Source: Acidobacteriota bacterium (GTDB lineage Bacteria; Acidobacteriota; Terriglobia; Terriglobales; SCQP01). From it: a stretch of 37,636 nucleotides of DNA. Below the pieces are notes generated by a model, which was not told the DNA's origin, ran no database searches, and saw only the letters and a program-made list of their open reading frames with translations. The stretch spans positions 1 through 37,636 of the forward strand of contig JAKAZV010000010.1 of NCBI GenBank assembly GCA_021826505.1, written 5' to 3'. The position numbers and the translations under genes were made by a program. Positions 34,850-37,636 of this stretch are shown piece by piece (positions within the stretch are counted from its first letter, which is position 1; every line of letters starts with the position of its first letter).

Positions 34850-35587
34850 ATGGAGACCAAAACAAAGCGACCGTCCACGCCTAGCCCGTCTGCCAAACCC
34901 AGGAACACGCGTATCGCCCGTCGCGACCTGCTCAAGACGATGGGGCTGGCCCCGGCCGCGCTTTTGCCCTTATCGGCCCTGACCGCTTCCGCTGCGTCCG
35001 TTGCATCGCCCACGCCCGCATCGTCACCCGCGCCCCGGCTCAAGGTCCTCAATCCCCATGAATTTGCCACCGTCACCGTCCTGAGCGACTGGATTCTGCC
35101 CGCCGACGAACGTTCCAGCAGCGCCTCCCAGGCCGGCGTGCCCGCGTTCATTGATGACTGGCTCGATTTTCAAGGCGGCCGGGAGGGGTTTTTAAGTGAT
35201 GAACTCCGCGGCGGCCTCACCTGGCTCGACCTCGAATCCAACCGCCTGCATGGCCATGACTTTATCGCCTGTTCCCGCTTGCAGCAGCAATCGCTGCTCG
35301 ACCGCATCGCCTGGCCCGACCGCGCCGACCCTGCCGAAAGCCATGCCGTGGCTTTTTTCAGCCGCCTGCGCGACCTGGTGCTGGGCGGCTTTTACAGCAG
35401 CCCCGAAGGAGTTAAAGACCTTCCCTACCTAGGCAATAAAATGATCCCGGTCTGGACCGGCGGCGCTCCGCCCGAGGTATTGCAAAAGCTCGGCGTCACC
35501 AATGAGGAAGCCGAATACCAGAAATGGTTTCGCCGGCGCCAGGCCGAAGGCCATTGGGTGCAGCAATGGTATTACCAGGGGAAATAA
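34850..35587 (+). CDS. gluconate 2-dehydrogenase subunit 3 family protein, Tat-exported
   Basis: The 245-residue protein begins with a basic region and the twin-arginine motif ARRDLLKTMG, followed by a hydrophobic Ala/Leu stretch, and so should be exported folded. The body has the subunit-3 pattern LNPHEFATVTVLSDWILP, then PAFIDDWLDFQ and a C-terminal VHRRQAEGHW-like segment near the end. Such small subunits escort GMC flavoproteins across the membrane and support their folding. GGAG lies five bases before the ATG at 34850. The usual cytochrome c third subunit is not in the window. The gene is 98 bases downstream of the large subunit, in the reverse of the small-then-large order I associate with related operons. 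Confidence 0.88.
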   Translation: METKTKRPSTPSPSAKPRNTRIARRDLLKTMGLAPAALLPLSALTASAASVASPTPASSPAPRLKVLNPHEFATVTVLSDWILPADERSSSASQAGVPAFIDDWLDFQGGREGFLSDELRGGLTWLDLESNRLHGHDFIACSRLQQQSLLDRIAWPDRADPAESHAVAFFSRLRDLVLGGFYSSPEGVKDLPYLGNKMIPVWTGGAPPEVLQKLGVTNEEAEYQKWFRRRQAEGHWVQQWYYQGK

Positions 35588-35650
35588 GTTTAAACAGCTA
35601 ATCCCGACTTTTCAGCTTCTTTTCATCCTTGCATAGTGTATACAGTAGGC

Positions 35651-37432
35651 ATGGTCAAAACTGCCTGCCGCGTCCTGAGCGCCTGCATTGCAGTGAGTCT
35701 TTGGGGATACTGCCAGACGCCGGTTTCTACCTATCACGCCACCACGCGCCTGGTGCAGGTCCCGGTCACCGTTCTCAACGGCAACGGCCAATTCCTGAAT
35801 GGGTTGCGCAAGCGCAATTTCCGGCTCTGGGTGGATGGCAAACCCATACCCATTGCCTATCTGGATATTACCCGCAACATGAAGCCGCGGCCGCGCCGGA
35901 TCTATCATCTGCCTCCGGGCGCGGTGACCAACCGCCAGGAAAGCGGCGTGCTGAACCGCATTGTCTTTCTTTTTGATTTCTCGCAAATCCCTTTATCTCA
36001 ATTGAGCCGGCTGCGCGCCCAGATGCTGCATTTGTTTTCCCGTCCCCTGCCTCGCTACACCGATGCGGCCATTCTCAGTGAAACTGCCTGGCTGCAGTTG
36101 GACCAGCCCTTCACGCGCAATACCCGGCTGCTGCGCCAGGCCATTCGCGCGCAATTTCATCCCGGCCGCGGCACCGGCATGAATTACGCGGCGGGCTGGC
36201 AGGCGAAAATTTCCGAGATTCTCTTCGACCAGGCACTCAGTGCTGCGGCCACGGCTGGAATGCGTCAAGGCGGTGATGGTGGAATTACACATATCGGCCA
36301 AAGCGACATGGCGCAAGCCGAATACCGCCGTCTCAAAAACAATGCCATCAACCTGCTGGCGCTGGCCCGCATGCTCAACGGTATGCATGGCCACAAAAAC
36401 CTGCTTTGGTTTACCAGCGATACTGCATTTACCATCACCCCGCCGGGGTATTCCGAAGCCGCCGGCGTGCGCCACGGCCCGCAGCCCGGCGCGGCCTTCC
36501 GGCAGACCAACCAACTGGCCTTATGGCTGATGAATGCCGCCGATACCTCGCTCTATTTCATCAACCCGCGCGGCTTGAGCGCCTATACGGCTAATTCCGG
36601 CAGCTCGATATTAAACCGACCCTCCTGGGTCAGCAATCAGAATCCGGTGGTTCACGATCTGGTCTGGGAAAATGAAAATGTTCCGGCGCGGGCCACGGGC
36701 GGCATGGCGCTGAATAACAGCAATGACATCGCCGGTTTGGCGCGGCAGGCCATCGAACGTTTTCAGGATCAGTATATTTTGTATTTCAACCCAGATTTTC
36801 GCTACCACAGCCAGATGCGCTATCACAAAATCCGGGTGCGGCTGGCGGGCGCGCACGGCCAGATCTGGTATCGCCACGGATATCTGCAGTTCGCGCGCAA
36901 TCATAATTTGATGTTTGCGCAGAATTTTCATCCCAGCCGCCATTTTGTGCTCAGCCCGCTCGACTGGACGCAACTGCCGCTGACGCTTGAGCCCGGCGGC
37001 CGGATTCAGGGACCCATGCCGCAATACTGGAAGGGACCGCCGCATTTGCCGCTGGTGCGGGAGTGGCCCTTCAGCCTGCATATCGCCGCCCGCCGGCTGA
37101 TTCACCAATACCGGAATGGTTATTATTATTACGACTTTGACGTGGATAATTTTTCGATTCCGCAAACCAGCGGCAAAATATTGCGCCTGCCGCTCGATCA
37201 CTACCGCCGGCTGCTGTCTCCGGCGGAAGCGAAGGCGCTGCTGCGCTCCGGAGAAATCCGTTATAAGGGCCGCTTTGTCTTGCCGGCGCACGGCCATTAT
37301 CTTTGCCGGACCGTGGTGCGCGATAACGTCAGCGGACGCATTGGCACCGTCACCATTCTGATGCCAAAAGCCGCCTCAACCCCGGCGCCGGCTGGCCGGC
37401 GCGCGTTAGAACCTGTCTCAGACAAGTTCTGA
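35651..37432 (+). CDS. secreted VWFA-related protein (acidobacterial type)
   Basis: The ATG at 35651 begins a signal peptide (MVKTACRVLSACIAVSLWGY); a GTG at 35636 is in frame but adds nothing conserved. The 593-residue product opens with TTRLVQVPVTVLNGNGQF, NFRLWVDGKPIPI and the strand IVFLFDFSQI, the pattern of the VWFA-related domain widespread in Acidobacteriota. The normal metal-binding DxSxS is altered to DFSQI, so a standard MIDAS site looks incomplete. The middle contains the family phrase KNLLWFTSD and, before the C-terminal half, GGMALNNSNDIAGLARQAIERFQDQYILYF, where these proteins usually end. About 200 further residues of beta-rich sequence follow. Role unknown; probably periplasmic or surface-bound. 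Confidence 0.85.
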   Translation: MVKTACRVLSACIAVSLWGYCQTPVSTYHATTRLVQVPVTVLNGNGQFLNGLRKRNFRLWVDGKPIPIAYLDITRNMKPRPRRIYHLPPGAVTNRQESGVLNRIVFLFDFSQIPLSQLSRLRAQMLHLFSRPLPRYTDAAILSETAWLQLDQPFTRNTRLLRQAIRAQFHPGRGTGMNYAAGWQAKISEILFDQALSAAATAGMRQGGDGGITHIGQSDMAQAEYRRLKNNAINLLALARMLNGMHGHKNLLWFTSDTAFTITPPGYSEAAGVRHGPQPGAAFRQTNQLALWLMNAADTSLYFINPRGLSAYTANSGSSILNRPSWVSNQNPVVHDLVWENENVPARATGGMALNNSNDIAGLARQAIERFQDQYILYFNPDFRYHSQMRYHKIRVRLAGAHGQIWYRHGYLQFARNHNLMFAQNFHPSRHFVLSPLDWTQLPLTLEPGGRIQGPMPQYWKGPPHLPLVREWPFSLHIAARRLIHQYRNGYYYYDFDVDNFSIPQTSGKILRLPLDHYRRLLSPAEAKALLRSGEIRYKGRFVLPAHGHYLCRTVVRDNVSGRIGTVTILMPKAASTPAPAGRRALEPVSDKF

Positions 37433-37449
37433 CGTCCGAAGTCATGATT

Positions 37450-37636
37450 CTAGCTGTGGCGTTGCAGGGTTAATGCCTCAACTCTGGTTTCCCCCGGATT
37501 CAGCACACCCTGTTGGTATTCCAGCCCCATGCCTTCGAGAAACTGATGCACGATGGCGGCCAATATATATTCGCCGCGGCCGTGAATAATGCACAGCCCC
37601 TGATGCCGCCGGCGCGCCTGGCTCAGGGCCGTCCGC
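37450..37636 (-). CDS. C-terminal part of an Smr-domain protein (5' end outside the window)
   Basis: The - strand frame enters from the right edge and stops at TAG 37450-37452, giving 62 codons including the stop. It reads ALSQARRRHQGLCIIHGRGE and continues AAIVHQFLEGMG and a final VEALTLQ. The IIHGRGE core matches the HGxG loop of Smr domains, found as RNA/DNA nicking domains at the end of MutS2 or in stand-alone small proteins. The second Gly of the usual HGKGxG is replaced (GRGEYIL). Which protein it ends cannot be seen. It converges on the VWFA-related gene with a 17-base gap. Confidence 0.75.
   Translation of the reverse strand, partial: RTALSQARRRHQGLCIIHGRGEYILAAIVHQFLEGMGLEYQQGVLNPGETRVEALTLQRHS

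Overview
The window looks like chromosomal DNA of a Gram-negative, GC-rich bacterium, most probably an acidobacterium. The reasons are a Ser/Gly-rich beta-propeller (SBBP-type) surface protein, a secreted VWFA-related protein of the kind abundant in Acidobacteriota, small single-domain FecR-like secreted proteins, a multiheme cytochrome c, and envelope proteins (AsmA-like, YceI-like, beta-barrel) that imply an outer membrane. The phylum call is inferred from gene content; no rRNA or marker phylogeny is available here.

Layout. 0.3-3.0 kb: an AT-rich leader and a seven-haem secreted cytochrome on the + strand, converging on two tandem FecR-like paralogs on the - strand, each with its own promoter and hairpin terminator. 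3.1-8.3 kb (-): an ECF sigma factor, its zinc-finger anti-sigma and a small CxxC protein, then signal peptidase I, an AsmA-like protein and a translationally coupled unknown protein. 8.4-11.9 kb: a + strand protein with a PD-(D/E)XK nuclease-like core, a - strand lactonase-type amidohydrolase, and a divergent + strand putative winged-helix protein. 11.9-17.8 kb (-): the proteostasis block tig-clpP-clpX-lon, with tig and clpP overlapping by ATGA. 18.1-21.4 kb (-): acyl carrier protein, a FabF-type ketosynthase, a four-helix haem-b-like membrane protein fused to a carboxypeptidase-regulatory domain, and a YceI-like protein. 21.5-23.8 kb (-): an acyltransferase-3 gene whose only plausible standard starts lie inside tRNA-Cys, then tRNA-Gly and a sugar-nucleotidyltransferase-like gene.

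24.0-28.1 kb (+): msrA followed by etfB-etfA-ETF:quinone oxidoreductase, a complete route from acyl-CoA-type dehydrogenases to the quinone pool. Superoxide dismutase converges from the other strand. 29.1-37.4 kb (+): the propeller-repeat surface protein, a small beta-barrel protein ended by a very strong terminator, a GMC oxidoreductase with its Tat-exported small subunit, and the VWFA-related protein. The right edge cuts a - strand gene that ends in an Smr-like domain.

Most genes belong to known families. The stretches least explained are the PD-(D/E)XK-like protein, the haem-b/YceI pair, the FecR twins with a conserved C-terminal CxxC, the ACP-ketosynthase pair, and the tRNA-embedded start of the acyltransferase. 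No mobile element, CRISPR array or defence island was recognised.
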